From: an uncultured Prevotella sp.
GTDB lineage: Bacteria; Bacteroidota; Bacteroidia; Bacteroidales; Bacteroidaceae
Direction of reading: 5' to 3'
Length of the DNA: 64,000 nt
Assembly (NCBI GenBank): GCA_900553465.1
Contig: USDT01000003.1
Coordinates: forward strand, 62,001 to 126,000
Below, piece by piece: positions 51,267-61,050 of the stretch. The stretch's first letter is position 1. The number at the start of each line of letters is the position of its first letter. The position numbers and the translations under genes are program-made. The notes beneath the pieces were generated by a model. The model worked only from the letters and a program-made list of their open reading frames with translations. It was not told where the DNA came from and searched no databases.

Positions 51267-52026
51267 TTGCCCTGTTGCCTCCTACTATCTTTTTCTCCGC
51301 TACGGCGTATAGCAGTCCGCTGAAGCGTCGCGCATGCTGTGGACACACTGCCACACAGCGCCCGCACGATATACATTTGTCGCCGTCGGTCTTCCATGGC
51401 TCGTCTGTGCCGATGGCTTCTGCCGGACATAGTCGTGCACACGTGCCGCAACTGTTGCATTTCTTCTTGTCGCCGTGAGGATGCAAAGGTATTGCCCCCG
51501 GCTTCTTGTACGGCCTGTTGCCTTTTATTGTCGGTGCGGGTATGCTGTCGCCGCAGTGCCATGCCTCAATCTTTTCCTTGCATGCCCTACCGAACTCCTC
51601 CAGTTTTGCCATGTCGGCTTCGTCCGGCCGTCCGGCCGCAAGTTGCGGGAATATGGAGTGCTGTGCTATGAACGCAGCGGCTGCCACGGTGTGGAATCCG
51701 CTGTTCGCAAGCAGGTCGGCGGTTTCGAGCAGTGCGTCGTCATAGTCGCGGTTGCCATACACGCACACGGCTATTGCCGGAGTGCCGTCGCCCTTTATCA
51801 TGTCCAGTGCCTGCGCTCCCTGTTGCGGTATGCGTCCGGCATACACCGGCATGCCCACGATGAGCAGCTCGCCTTCGCAGGCCATTTTCACCTCCGTCTC
51901 AGGCAGACGGCTTGTAACGTCGAGCTCTGTCACCTCACATCCGAATGTCTTGGCCAGCGCACGCACCACTTTGCGGGTGGTGTATGTCGCACTGAAATAG
52001 ACTATTGTCACTTTTCTTACTTCCAT
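51238..52026 (-). CDS. EFR1-type flavodoxin/ferredoxin fusion protein
   Basis: A 262-residue protein. Flavodoxin-like fold at the N-terminus (TIVYFSATYTTRKVVRALAK, LLIVGMPVYAGRIP) and two 4Fe-4S ferredoxin motifs at the end: CNSCGTCARLCPAEAI and CISCGRCVAVCPQHAR. A cytoplasmic electron carrier in anaerobes; the partner is unknown. Single-gene unit on the minus strand. Confidence 0.9.
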   Translation of the reverse strand: MEVRKVTIVYFSATYTTRKVVRALAKTFGCEVTELDVTSRLPETEVKMACEGELLIVGMPVYAGRIPQQGAQALDMIKGDGTPAIAVCVYGNRDYDDALLETADLLANSGFHTVAAAAFIAQHSIFPQLAAGRPDEADMAKLEEFGRACKEKIEAWHCGDSIPAPTIKGNRPYKKPGAIPLHPHGDKKKCNSCGTCARLCPAEAIGTDEPWKTDGDKCISCGRCVAVCPQHARRFSGLLYAVAEKKIVGGNRARKEPEWFIG

Positions 52027-52429
52027 CTCGTTTCGTTTTTGTGTTCCGAAGGCAAATATACTAAAAAAATCGCACGCACCAATGCTCTTTTCCGCTACCG
52101 TGAGGCATGTCAGTTGAAGCGCAGTCAGAATATAAAGGTGCGACAGTAGCGCTTCGCCGCAGTTCTCGTAGGTTTATGCACAAACTGCCGACGGCTTCTG
52201 TATAAGCATACACCGCTATCTCCGCGTATGGTTATTATCCTGCTGCGGATTCTTTATGGCTTTGGACGGATTTATGATTCATCGCGGAATGAAGTGAGAA
52301 TCGCGGACAATGCACGGGTGTATAAAACATGGTGGAGCATGTGTCCGTGTAATAATAAATTCACTTTGCCACAACCTTTAAGTCCACACAGCAAGAAGAA
52401 TACATGCTTTGCGCGCATCTTCTTCCGCA

Positions 52430-52946
52430 TGATATCGGCGTTTTTAAAGAAAACCCGGACGGCGGACTTACAGTTTTTCTTGACTTTTTTTTGACAAAAT
52501 AAAATCGCAAAAGAGATGCGTGGAAAAGTTAAATACGGTGTCAAAAAGCCCGTTTCGGCTGTGCAGTCTTGTTGTATGGCCTGCGATGTAATCCCGGATA
52601 AATCGTCTTACATTCCGATTATGCCCGTTTTAAGGTCTGGTTACGACTTTTTCAGCGTGTGATATTGCGCGTTTTAGGCCCTGAAACAGGCCATATCACG
52701 TGCTGAAACGGTGCTTTTTACACGGCGAAAGAATGGCTTTTGTTTATAAATATCTGATGTTCAGTGTTTTATGCAAGTCTCTTATTTTTCGCGTATTTGC
52801 GTCCGACGGAGAGTTTGCCCGCAAATTCTCGCTTATTTTTGTGGGTAGAACTGAAAACTCGGACGGAAAAACCGTAGGATACTGAAAATCTGTAACTGCC
52901 CCATATTGCATCTCTTTCAACTGAAAGCAACAATGCCTATACGGGA
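52430..52946. repeat. Dispersed intergenic repeat, copy 1
   Basis: About 517 bp that match the copy at 61583-62100 over their whole length without obvious length change. Shared blocks: the start GCGTTTTTAAAGAAAACCCG, the palindromic block GTGATATTGCGCG ... GGCCATATCACGTGC, CGCGTATTTGCGTCCGA, and GAAAACTCGGACGGAAAAAC. Short frames occur on both strands at the same places in both copies (minus strand DFQYPTVFPSEFSVLP). Confidence 0.8.
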
Positions 52947-53211
52947 CAGATGTCACGGTTTTTTTATTGCAGGCAATCCGTATAGAATTTTTACTTAGAC
53001 CTTTTTATATCGCAGACAGAGAATGACCGGTCTGTTTTTATGAGAACGTGTGTTTTATATTCTGCCCTTGTGGCTTACCGGTTTCCGTTTTGCAGATTTC
53101 TTTTGTCACTATAAAGTCAAGACGGAAAAGTATGAATATGAAAATCAGAACACCGGGCGGTGTGCGCCATATTTTATTTAATGTACACAGATCAGCTGTG
53201 ACGTACGCCTA

Positions 53212-53937
53212 TTAGGCAAAAAGTTCCTGCAGCACATCGAGTGACTTCAGTTCGGGAAAGTCGGGTACGTGCAGCCTGTAGTATTTCAGAATGAGGTCCA
53301 CGCAGCGGTTGCGCTCATTGCGCGAGAATGCGAAAAGGTGCATTGTCTCATATCTCATGCGCATGAGTGTTGCTATTCTTGCAGCCTCCTCCGGTTTCAG
53401 AAAGTCCGTGTGCCAGGGTTGTCCGTCTGTGAAGCATCCGCTACGCAGGTCGAAGTAGGCGTTCTCTTTGCGGCTTTCGAGGTTAGGGTAGAAGCCCACG
53501 AAGCGCGTGAGGTGCATCATATATACAATGTGGAAGTTGGAGAAAGCGCTGCGGCATGCGTCGAGCCACATTATGCTGTTGACTATATATTGGAACAGCG
53601 GTTCGTTGTCCTGTTCGCTGCGTGTTGCGAAATTGGTGAACTCGGCCACGAACATGGCTATCGACAGTTTGTAGGCATCGAAGGGTATGGAGCTGAGCGG
53701 GCAGGCTATGGCGGCGTCGCTGATGCGCAGCAGGCGGGTGTTCTGTCTGTAGTCGAACACTATGTCGAGAATCGACAGTGGCTGCAACAGTTGTTTCTTC
53801 ACCCTTGCGCGTGCGCTTTTAGGTATGTGTTGTATGAACGACAGCCGTCCGTGGGTCTGTGTGAGCATGTCGGCGATGATTTGTGAATCGCCGTATTTAA
53901 GTGTGCGTAACACCACTGCTCTTGTCTTTGTCAGCAT
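53212..53937 (-). CDS. recO: DNA repair protein RecO
   Basis: A 241-residue protein from the ATG at 53937 (MLTKTRAVVLRTLKYGDSQI). OB-fold start with YGDSQIIADMLTQTHGRLSF and helical C-terminal domain with Cys residues fewer than usual for a zinc module. Mediates RecA loading with RecR. The frame to 53997 is open, but the conserved start is at 53937. Isolated gene; divergent from the tRNA-Glu/rpsT unit. Confidence 0.9.
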   Translation of the reverse strand: MLTKTRAVVLRTLKYGDSQIIADMLTQTHGRLSFIQHIPKSARARVKKQLLQPLSILDIVFDYRQNTRLLRISDAAIACPLSSIPFDAYKLSIAMFVAEFTNFATRSEQDNEPLFQYIVNSIMWLDACRSAFSNFHIVYMMHLTRFVGFYPNLESRKENAYFDLRSGCFTDGQPWHTDFLKPEEAARIATLMRMRYETMHLFAFSRNERNRCVDLILKYYRLHVPDFPELKSLDVLQELFA

Positions 53938-54004
53938 AAATTCATGCGTTTTATACCGCAAAATTACGAAAAATGCACTATTTTGAAAAAAAAACACAAA
54001 TATA

Positions 54005-54036
54005 TTTGGAGGATAAATAAAAAATGTCTACCTTTG
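54005..54036 (+). promoter_or_regulatory. Consensus promoter of the tRNA-Glu/rpsT unit
   Basis: TTTG (54005-54008), 20 bp, TACCTTTG (54029-54036), an exact match to the consensus; the tRNA starts 22 bp after it. Confidence 0.8.
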
Positions 54037-54058
54037 CATCCGCAAATAAGACATCTAC

Positions 54059-54130
54059 GGTCCCTTCGTCTATCGGTTAGGACGAGAGATTTTCATTCTC
54101 TAAAGAGCAGTTCGATTCTGCTAGGGACTA
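54059..54130 (+). tRNA. tRNA-Glu (TTC)
   Basis: 72 nt, GGTCCCT/AGGGACT acceptor with one G-T pair, anticodon loop with TTC flanked by GAGAT and ATTCTC, T arm with TTCGATT. CCA not encoded. Confidence 0.93.
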
Positions 54131-54167
54131 CAATAAAAATACTACAAAGAAAAGAAGACTAATAAAG

Positions 54168-54422
54168 ATGGCAAATCACAAATCATCCTTAAAAAGAATA
54201 CGTCAGACAAAGGTAAAGAATTTGCACAACAGATATTATGCAAAGACAATGCGCAACGCAGTTCGCAAATTGCGCGCTCTCACTGACAAAGAGGAGGCTG
54301 TAAAACTTTACCCCTCTGTACAGAAGATGCTTGATAGATTGGCAAAAACCAATATCATTCATAAGAACAAAGCCGCAAACTTAAAATCAAGTTTGTGCAA
54401 CCACATCAATAATTTGGCTTAA
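54168..54422 (+). CDS. rpsT: 30S ribosomal protein S20
   Basis: An 84-residue basic protein: [55 protein letters not shown], all S20 hallmarks. Binds 16S rRNA in the small subunit. Follows tRNA-Glu by 38 bp and probably shares its promoter. Confidence 0.97.
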   Translation: MANHKSSLKRIRQTKVKNLHNRYYAKTMRNAVRKLRALTDKEEAVKLYPSVQKMLDRLAKTNIIHKNKAANLKSSLCNHINNLA

Positions 54423-54455
54423 TTAAACTAAACTTAATGTTTTTCCATAGGTGAG

Positions 54456-54488
54456 AGTCGCTGTCCGTGAGGCCAGCGACTTTTATTT
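54456..54488 (+). terminator. Terminator after rpsT
   Basis: AGTCGCTG (54456-54463) pairs with CAGCGACT (54474-54481), followed by TTTTATTT. Confidence 0.8.
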
Positions 54489-54591
54489 GTACCCATTTGA
54501 AGCCGTGCCGGAGCGGCGAAAATAAATCCTTATTTTGTTTTGAGTTTTGGTATATTTGCATTATTTTTGCAATAATTATAAACCAACGCTT

Positions 54592-56400
54592 ATGCAGACA
54601 AGGTGTCATCTCTCAATGCTCATTCACGAGCAGGCAAAAAAATACGGCTCGCGCACGGCGCTCACGTTCAGACTTTTCGGCAAGAGCACCTGGGGCAGTG
54701 TGTCGTGGGAGCATTTCTCCCTGAGAGTGAAACAGGTGAGCAATGCTCTGCTCAATCTTGGCGTGAAGCCGCAGGATAATATTGCGGTGTTCTCGCAGAA
54801 CTGTGTGCAATATCTCTATACCGATTTCGGCGCATACGGCGTAAGGGCCGTCACAGTGCCGTTCTATGCCACAAGCAGCGAACAGCAGATACAGTTCATG
54901 ATCAACGACGCGCAGGTGAGATTCATCTTTGTCGGCGAACAGGAGCAGTACAACAAGGCTCACCGTATCTTCCCCTTGTGTCCGTCGCTTGAGCGTATCA
55001 TCATTTTTGACCGCAGTGTGCGCATCAGCACGCACGATCCTCATGCTCTTTATTTCGACGACTTTGTCGGTCTTGGCATCAATCTTCCGCGTCAGGCGGA
55101 GGTAGAGGCGCTGTGGCGTGAGGCTTCGGACGACGATTTGTGCAACATTCTCTACACAAGTGGCACAACAGGCGAGAGCAAGGGCGTGCAGCTTACCTAT
55201 GGTCAGTATGCCTCGGCGCTTGTCGCAAATGACAGATGTGTGCCGGTTACGGAGAAGGATAGGGTTATAAACTTCCTGCCGTTCACGCATGTTTTCGAGC
55301 GCGGATGGTCTTATCTCTGTCTTTCTGAGGGTGCCGAGCTTATCATAAACACCGATCCGCGTGAGATACAGGAGTCAATGAAGGAGACACATCCCACATG
55401 TATGTCGGCCGTGCCGCGCTTCTGGGAGAAAGTCTATCAGGCCGTGAAGGACAAGATAGACCGTTCGTCACCTATGCAGCAGAAGGTGTTCCGTCATGCA
55501 CTCGAGGTGGGACGCCGTCACAATGTTGAATATCTTGCTAAGGGAAAACGTCCTCCGCTCGGTCTTGCACTCGAATATAAGCTGGTGGACAAAACATTGC
55601 TCAAGATTGTGCGCAACCAGATAGGACTCACCAATCCCAACATATTCCCGACGGCCGGAGCGACTGTGTCGCCCGAGGTTGAGCAGTTTGTTCATTCCGT
55701 TGGCATCTGCATGATTGTGGGTTATGGTCTGACGGAAAGTCTTGCCACAGTGTCGTGTGACCATAAGAACAAACCTTATACGGTCGGTTCTGTTGGACGT
55801 CCCATCGAAGGCGTTGATATCAAGATATCCGAAACAGGCGAGATATTGCTCAAAGGTCCGACCATCACACGTGGATATTACAAGCGCGACGCAGTCAATG
55901 CCGAGGCGTTTGATGAGGAAGGTTACTTCCGTACGGGTGATGCCGGCTATCTGAAGAACGGAGAACTGTTCCTTACCGACCGAATAAAGGACATGTTCAA
56001 GACCTCCAACGGCAAATATATCGCTCCGCAGATGGTGGAGGCCATGCTCCTTGTCGACAAATATATCGACCAGGTGGTTGTGGTTGCCGACGAGTATAAG
56101 TTTGTTTCTGCGTTGGTGGTACCGGAGTTCCGCTTGCTCGAGGAGTATGCACGCGATCATAACATCAAGTTTGAGAGCCGTGAAGATCTGTGTGCCGACA
56201 AGCGCATACACGACATGATGATGGAGCGTGTGGAAACTTTGCAGCAGCAACTTGCACACTACGAGCAGGTGAAACGCATCACTCTTATAGCCCATCACTT
56301 CTCAATGGAGTCGGGTGAGCTTACCAACACGCTCAAGCTAAGGCGTCCGGTGATATACAAGAACTTTAAGGACGTGATAGAAAAAATGTATGTCGACTGA
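54592..56400 (+). CDS. Long-chain acyl-CoA synthetase (AMP-forming)
   Basis: A 602-residue ANL-superfamily enzyme with start at 54592 (MQTRCHLSMLIHEQAKKYGS); the upstream part of the frame from 54547 overlaps a -7 box (TATATTTG, 54551-54558). Motifs: NILYTSGTTGESKGVQLTY (A3), PFTHVFERGWSYLCL, VGYGLTESLATVSCD (A5), YFRTGDAGYLKNGELFLTDR (A7/A8), TSNGKYIAPQMVEA (A10-like). Activates fatty acids for lipid synthesis or degradation. Confidence 0.92.
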   Translation: MQTRCHLSMLIHEQAKKYGSRTALTFRLFGKSTWGSVSWEHFSLRVKQVSNALLNLGVKPQDNIAVFSQNCVQYLYTDFGAYGVRAVTVPFYATSSEQQIQFMINDAQVRFIFVGEQEQYNKAHRIFPLCPSLERIIIFDRSVRISTHDPHALYFDDFVGLGINLPRQAEVEALWREASDDDLCNILYTSGTTGESKGVQLTYGQYASALVANDRCVPVTEKDRVINFLPFTHVFERGWSYLCLSEGAELIINTDPREIQESMKETHPTCMSAVPRFWEKVYQAVKDKIDRSSPMQQKVFRHALEVGRRHNVEYLAKGKRPPLGLALEYKLVDKTLLKIVRNQIGLTNPNIFPTAGATVSPEVEQFVHSVGICMIVGYGLTESLATVSCDHKNKPYTVGSVGRPIEGVDIKISETGEILLKGPTITRGYYKRDAVNAEAFDEEGYFRTGDAGYLKNGELFLTDRIKDMFKTSNGKYIAPQMVEAMLLVDKYIDQVVVVADEYKFVSALVVPEFRLLEEYARDHNIKFESREDLCADKRIHDMMMERVETLQQQLAHYEQVKRITLIAHHFSMESGELTNTLKLRRPVIYKNFKDVIEKMYVD

Positions 56401-56502
56401 CGTGTCCCACAGTGTCGGCGCTACGGACAGACTGGTTGCCGGAAGAATAGGATACGTCCGCAAGGCCGGATATACATACTTAAAATAACAACAACATTCG
56501 TA

Positions 56503-57624
56503 ATGATAACATCAGATCAGCTGAAAGACGTGATGGAACGTGCCGAGGCACTGCATCACTATCTCAACATCGACGCAAAGAAAATAGAGTTTGAAGAAGA
56601 ACAACTGCGTACGCAGGCTCCTGATTTCTGGGACGATCCGCAGCGGGCGCAGGAACAGATGAAGAAGGTAAAAGGCCTTGAAAAATGGATTAACGGCTAC
56701 AAGGAAGTCCGTATGTGTGCCGACGAGTTGAAGCTGGCCTTCGATTTCTATAAGGACGATATGCTCACCGAAGAAGAGGTGGACGAGGATTACAGCAAAG
56801 CCATGCAGGCCATAGAGAAGCTGGAGCTTATGAACATGCTGCGCCAGAAGGAAGATCCTATGGACTGTGTGCTGAAGATAAACAGTGGTGCCGGCGGTAC
56901 TGAGAGCCAGGACTGGGCACAGATGCTCATGCGTATGTATATGCGCTGGGCTGAGGCTCATGGACATAAGGTGACCATCAGCAACTTACAGGAAGGCGAT
57001 GAGGCCGGAATAAAGAGCGTTACAATGGAGATTGAGGGCGGAGAGTATGCCTACGGTTTCCTCAAGAGCGAGAACGGCGTGCATCGTCTTGTGCGAGTGT
57101 CACCGTTCAATGCGCAGGGCAAGCGCATGACAAGTTTCGCCAGTGTGTTCGTAACACCTCTTGTAGACGATACCATCGAGGTGTTTGTGGATCCGTCGAA
57201 GATAAGCTGGGACCTCTTCCGAAGCGGTGGTGCCGGTGGACAGAACGTCAATAAGGTGGAGACCGGTGTGCGTCTGCGTTATCAGTACGTCGATCCGGAC
57301 ACAGGTGAGGAAGAAGAAATCCTCATCGAAAACACCGAAAGCCGTAAGCAGCTTGAGAACCGCAACAACGCGATGCGACTCCTCAAATCGCAGCTCTACG
57401 ACCGCGCGATGAAGAAAAGACTTGAGGCTCAGGCAAAGATTGAGGCCGGCAAGAAAAAGATAGAGTGGGGAAGCCAGATACGCAGCTATGTATTTGATGA
57501 CCGTCGTGTGAAAGACCATCGCACCAACTACCAGACAACGGACGTTGACGGAGTGATGGACGGAAAGATAGACGGATTCATCAAAGCATATCTCATGGAG
57601 TTCCCGGTAAACGAAGAACAGTAA
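56503..57624 (+). CDS. prfB: Peptide chain release factor 2
   Basis: A 373-residue RF2 with the catalytic RSGGAGGQNVNKVETGVRLR (GGQ) and the anticodon tripeptide SPF in RVSPFNAQGKR. Releases peptides at UGA/UAA. It is read as one uninterrupted frame: where many bacteria have a programmed +1 frameshift (around residue 25), the sequence reads HHYLNIDAKKIEFEEE with no in-frame stop, so this copy lacks autoregulation by frameshifting. It starts about 100 bp after the acyl-CoA synthetase gene. Confidence 0.95.
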   Translation: MITSDQLKDVMERAEALHHYLNIDAKKIEFEEEQLRTQAPDFWDDPQRAQEQMKKVKGLEKWINGYKEVRMCADELKLAFDFYKDDMLTEEEVDEDYSKAMQAIEKLELMNMLRQKEDPMDCVLKINSGAGGTESQDWAQMLMRMYMRWAEAHGHKVTISNLQEGDEAGIKSVTMEIEGGEYAYGFLKSENGVHRLVRVSPFNAQGKRMTSFASVFVTPLVDDTIEVFVDPSKISWDLFRSGGAGGQNVNKVETGVRLRYQYVDPDTGEEEEILIENTESRKQLENRNNAMRLLKSQLYDRAMKKRLEAQAKIEAGKKKIEWGSQIRSYVFDDRRVKDHRTNYQTTDVDGVMDGKIDGFIKAYLMEFPVNEEQ

Positions 57625-57686
57625 CCGTCGCGGCAGGAGAGGCCTGCCGCAACTTTTGAACATAAATAACCTAAAATACTACGACT

Positions 57687-57824
57687 ATGAGTGAAAAAAG
57701 CAAACTGAACCGCGCACGCCGCGAAGCACAACAGGAGAAACAGGCAAAGAAAGTAGTTGAGATAATATTCTGGAGTCTTATACTGCTTGCTGTGATTTAT
57801 ACCATCTGGGTTGTAGTTGCGTAA
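57687..57824 (+). CDS. Small membrane-anchored protein
   Basis: A 45-residue protein: a basic, helical N-terminus (MSEKSKLNRARREAQQEKQA) and a C-terminal transmembrane helix (IIFWSLILLAVIYTIWVVV). Its stop overlaps the CYTH gene start (TAATG). Tail-anchored layout; function unknown. Confidence 0.7.
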   Translation: MSEKSKLNRARREAQQEKQAKKVVEIIFWSLILLAVIYTIWVVVA

Positions 57825-58324
57825 TGAGCGGTCTGGAAATAGAACGTAAGTTTCTCGTACGAAAAGGCGACGCATTCAAACGCGCCGCCTTTTCGTGCAG
57901 CAGAATAAGGCAGGGCTACATGAATTGTGCCGATGCCACCGTGAGAGTGCGTCTGCGCGACGACAAAGCCTATCTCACCATAAAGAGCCGTTCGCTCGAC
58001 GGCGGACTGTCGCGCTATGAGTTTGAGACAGAAATACAGTCAGACGAAGCTCTGCAACTGCTCAAACTGTGTCGTGGAGGATTGATAGACAAAAGCCGTT
58101 ATCTCGTCAGAAGCGGCCATCACACCTTTGAGGTGGACGAGTTCTACGGCGACAACGAAGGTCTTGTGATGGCTGAGGTGGAGCTGGAAAGTGCTGACGA
58201 AGAGTTTGAAAAGCCCGATTTCATCGGAATGGAGGTAACTGGCGACAAACGCTTCTACAACTCCCACCTTCTTGTTAATCCTTTCTCTTCCTGGCGCGAT
58301 ACGCTGCCAGAAGAATACCGATGA
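57824..58324 (+). CDS. CYTH domain protein
   Basis: A 166-residue CYTH-fold protein: starts GLEIERKFLV (ExExK motif), with RVRLRDDKAYLTIKSR and YEFETEI, and VDEFYGDNEGLVMAEVELES, all conserved in CYTH triphosphatases/adenylate-cyclase-like proteins. Probably an inorganic triphosphatase. Coupled to the small membrane gene by TAATG. Its last 50 bp overlap the end of the convergent VanZ-like gene. Confidence 0.9.
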   Translation: MSGLEIERKFLVRKGDAFKRAAFSCSRIRQGYMNCADATVRVRLRDDKAYLTIKSRSLDGGLSRYEFETEIQSDEALQLLKLCRGGLIDKSRYLVRSGHHTFEVDEFYGDNEGLVMAEVELESADEEFEKPDFIGMEVTGDKRFYNSHLLVNPFSSWRDTLPEEYR

Positions 58325-58679
58325 CGTTTCCGAGCGTCACACCTATGGCATTGGCCGCGAAGTCGAGCCAGTCGCCGCTGCGCCGGCCGCCGGTGCAGTA
58401 TTCCTGAAGAATCTCTATCACTCCGCTCATAAACAGCGGTGCGAGCCACGCCAGCAGGAAGAGGCGTGGCTTGTTTGTTTTGTCATGCCGGTGGAGATAT
58501 TCATACCATATCGTAGCACATGTGCCGGCATACATCAGCACGTGCGTCCATTTGTCTATCAGCGTGATGTTCTCTAACGGCGTATCAGGCACATCCATGA
58601 AGCATAAAATCCATATGAATGCTATATACAGGCATGAAATCGGATAGTTTGATATCAGATGATGCGTAAATCTTCTCAT
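58275..58679 (-). CDS. VanZ-like family membrane protein
   Basis: A 134-residue polytopic protein. Features of VanZ-like proteins: FMDVPDTPLENITLIDKWTH, SGVIEILQEYCTGGRRSGDW and DFAANAIGVTLGNVIG. Four membrane segments. Role in cell envelope or glycopeptide response unknown. Overlaps the CYTH gene in antisense over 50 bp. Confidence 0.85.
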   Translation of the reverse strand: MRRFTHHLISNYPISCLYIAFIWILCFMDVPDTPLENITLIDKWTHVLMYAGTCATIWYEYLHRHDKTNKPRLFLLAWLAPLFMSGVIEILQEYCTGGRRSGDWLDFAANAIGVTLGNVIGILLAAYRARKRKD

Positions 58680-58752
58680 TTGCTTTCTTTTTTAATGCAA
58701 AAGTAGATATTTTTTTATACTTTTGCAGAGTTTCAGTTATTTTTCTTTGATT

Positions 58753-60114
58753 ATGACAAACGAGAGAGCTAAATTCGGAAGCAGATTCGGACTGATACTT
58801 GCCACTGCCGGTTCTGCTGTTGGACTTGGAAACATCTGGCGTTTCCCTTATATGGCAGGCAACAACGGCGGAGCCGCTTTCATCCTTGTATATATAGGAT
58901 GTGTTCTGCTGCTCGGCATCCCTTGTATGATCAGCGAGTTCATCATCGGACGTGAGGGAGCGTCGAACACGGCACGTGCCTATACAAAACTGTCCAACGG
59001 AACGGCATGGAAATATATCGGATTCATGGGTGTGCTCACCGGATTTCTGATTATAGGATATTATGCAGTGGTCGCCGGATGGTGTCTGCAGTATATTTTT
59101 GCTTCGGCCGCAGGAGAGCTTCAGGGTGATCCGAAATACGTGGCCGGCTATTTCTCCGAGTTCTCCGCCTCGCCCGTAAAGCCTGTGTTGTGGACTGTCG
59201 CCATATTAGTGATAACCCATCTGGTTGTGATACGTGGTGTGAGAGGAGGCATTGAGAAGGCTTCAAAGATGTTCATGCCCACGCTGTTTGTTCTTCTGCT
59301 GGGCCTTGTTGTGGCTTCGTGCAATCTTCCCGGTTCCGGTGCGGGAGTGGAGTTTCTGCTCAAACCCGATTTCTCCAAGGTGGACAGCGGTGTCTTTCTC
59401 GGTGCTCTCGGACAGGCATTCTATTCTCTGAGTATCGGCATGGGATGCATCTGCACTTACGCCTCATACTTCAGCCGCCGTACAAATCTTCTCAATACGG
59501 CGGTGCACATTTCGCTTGTTGACACTATGGTGGCTGTTCTGGCCGGTCTCATGATATTCCCCTCGGCGTTCTCTGTGGGCATTGCTCCCGACAGTGGCCC
59601 TTCGCTCATATTCATGACACTGCCCAACGTGTTCCAGCAGGCGTTCACCCATCTGCCGCTTGTTGGCTACATTGTTTCCATTGTGTTCTATGTGCTGCTT
59701 TCGCTTGCGGCACTCACTTCGCTCATTTCGCTTCACGAGGTGTGCACGGCCTTCTTCCTTGAGGAGTTCCGCATATCCCGTTTGCGTGGTGCGACGTTCG
59801 TTACAGTCATCGCATGTGTTGTCGGTGCGTTGTGTTCGCTGTCGCTCGGCCATACCGATCTGCAGTTGACAATATTCGGTAAATCTGTTTTCGACGCGCT
59901 CGATTTCGTCACCGGACAGATACTGCTGCCTTTCGGCGGATTCCTCACATGTCTGTTCCTCGGATGGTATGTTCCGAAAAAGATTGTGAAAGACCAGTTC
60001 ACTAACTGGGGAACACTCCGTGGCGCATTGTTCGGAGTATATCTGTTCTGTGTGCGCTTTGTGTGTCCGATATGCATCATGCTCATATTCCTCAATCAGT
60101 TCGGTGTCATCTGA
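58753..60114 (+). CDS. Sodium:neurotransmitter symporter (SNF) family transporter
   Basis: A 453-residue, about 12-helix transporter from the ATG at 58753 (MTNERAKFGSRFGLILATAG); a longer frame has a weak TTG start. Signature: TAGSAVGLGNIWRFPYMAGN NGGAAF is the Na-binding and substrate unwinding region of TM1; SLSIGMGCICTYASYFSRR corresponds to TM6. Sodium-driven uptake of an amino acid or related molecule; substrate unknown. Confidence 0.92.
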   Translation: MTNERAKFGSRFGLILATAGSAVGLGNIWRFPYMAGNNGGAAFILVYIGCVLLLGIPCMISEFIIGREGASNTARAYTKLSNGTAWKYIGFMGVLTGFLIIGYYAVVAGWCLQYIFASAAGELQGDPKYVAGYFSEFSASPVKPVLWTVAILVITHLVVIRGVRGGIEKASKMFMPTLFVLLLGLVVASCNLPGSGAGVEFLLKPDFSKVDSGVFLGALGQAFYSLSIGMGCICTYASYFSRRTNLLNTAVHISLVDTMVAVLAGLMIFPSAFSVGIAPDSGPSLIFMTLPNVFQQAFTHLPLVGYIVSIVFYVLLSLAALTSLISLHEVCTAFFLEEFRISRLRGATFVTVIACVVGALCSLSLGHTDLQLTIFGKSVFDALDFVTGQILLPFGGFLTCLFLGWYVPKKIVKDQFTNWGTLRGALFGVYLFCVRFVCPICIMLIFLNQFGVI

Positions 60115-60153
60115 TGCGGCGTAGAGAGCTTTGTAGGATGTGACAAGACTTGT

Positions 60154-61050
60154 ATGATAAAGGAGTTCTTCTATTTTCCGAAGAGCGACCGTCGGGTCAT
60201 TATATTTCTTCTGGTGGTCATTGTCCTGTCCGTGATTATTATCAGTGTCATGGACAATGGCGGAATGTCCTCGCAGCTTGCCAAGACCGACAGTCTGAAG
60301 GCCGATACTGTCACATACGGAAAGACCGCACGGCGTCAGCGCCACTATGTATATAATGTAGAAACAGCCCCTCGCGAACTGTTCGCGTTCGATCCCAATA
60401 CGGCAGACAGCACGCAACTGCTGCGGCTCGGCCTGCAGCCGTGGCAGGTTCAGAATATTTACAAATACCGCGCCAAGGGCGGAGTGTATCGCAAACCGTC
60501 GGATTTCGCGCGTCTATATGGACTTACAGCGAAACAGTATAGAGAACTGTTGCCATATATAAGGATATCCGACGATTACAGGCCTGCGGCCGAACTGTAT
60601 GGCAATGCGGACGAGAAGAAATACGAACGCGACACGGTGCTGTATCCTGTTAAGTTGCAGCCTGGCCAGTATGTGATGCTCGACGATGCTGATACCACGG
60701 CCTTGAAGAAGGTTCCGGGCATCGGCCGTTACTATGCTTCCGAAATAGTGAGATACCGCAATGCCCTGGGCGGTTATGTGTCTGTGAGTCAGTTGTCAGA
60801 GATAGAAGGCTTTCCCGAGACAGCACTCCCTTATTTTAAGGTTTCGGGACATACTGTAAGGAAACTCAATCTCAACCGTCTGACGCTCAATCAGCTGAAA
60901 CGCCACCCGTACATCAACTTCTATCAGGCGCGCCATATCATAGACTATCGCAGGCTGAAAGGCCCTCTCCGCAGTCTCGACGACCTGAAACTGCTGAAGG
61001 ATTTCACGCCACGTGACATAGAGCGTCTGCGCCCTTATGTGGAGTTCTGA
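60154..61050 (+). CDS. Membrane-anchored helix-hairpin-helix protein
   Basis: A 298-residue protein with one N-terminal membrane helix (VIIFLLVVIVLSVIIISVM) and three or four helix-hairpin-helix motifs (DSTQLLRLGLQPWQVQNI, DTTALKKVPGIGRYYASEIV, LNLNRLTLNQLKRHPYINFY, DDLKLLKDFTPRDIERLRP). Resembles ComEA-type DNA-binding proteins in Bacteroidetes; possibly DNA uptake. Last host gene before the repeat. Confidence 0.84.
   Translation: MIKEFFYFPKSDRRVIIFLLVVIVLSVIIISVMDNGGMSSQLAKTDSLKADTVTYGKTARRQRHYVYNVETAPRELFAFDPNTADSTQLLRLGLQPWQVQNIYKYRAKGGVYRKPSDFARLYGLTAKQYRELLPYIRISDDYRPAAELYGNADEKKYERDTVLYPVKLQPGQYVMLDDADTTALKKVPGIGRYYASEIVRYRNALGGYVSVSQLSEIEGFPETALPYFKVSGHTVRKLNLNRLTLNQLKRHPYINFYQARHIIDYRRLKGPLRSLDDLKLLKDFTPRDIERLRPYVEF

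Noticed and set aside
52700..52956. Short proteins in the dispersed repeat (also at 61850-62068)
   Set aside because: Frames occur on both strands in both copies, lack start signals and lie in a repeat; I treat them as non-coding until codon-level selection is shown.
56570..56600. Programmed frameshift in prfB
   Set aside because: No in-frame stop is present; the frame is continuous through residue 25.
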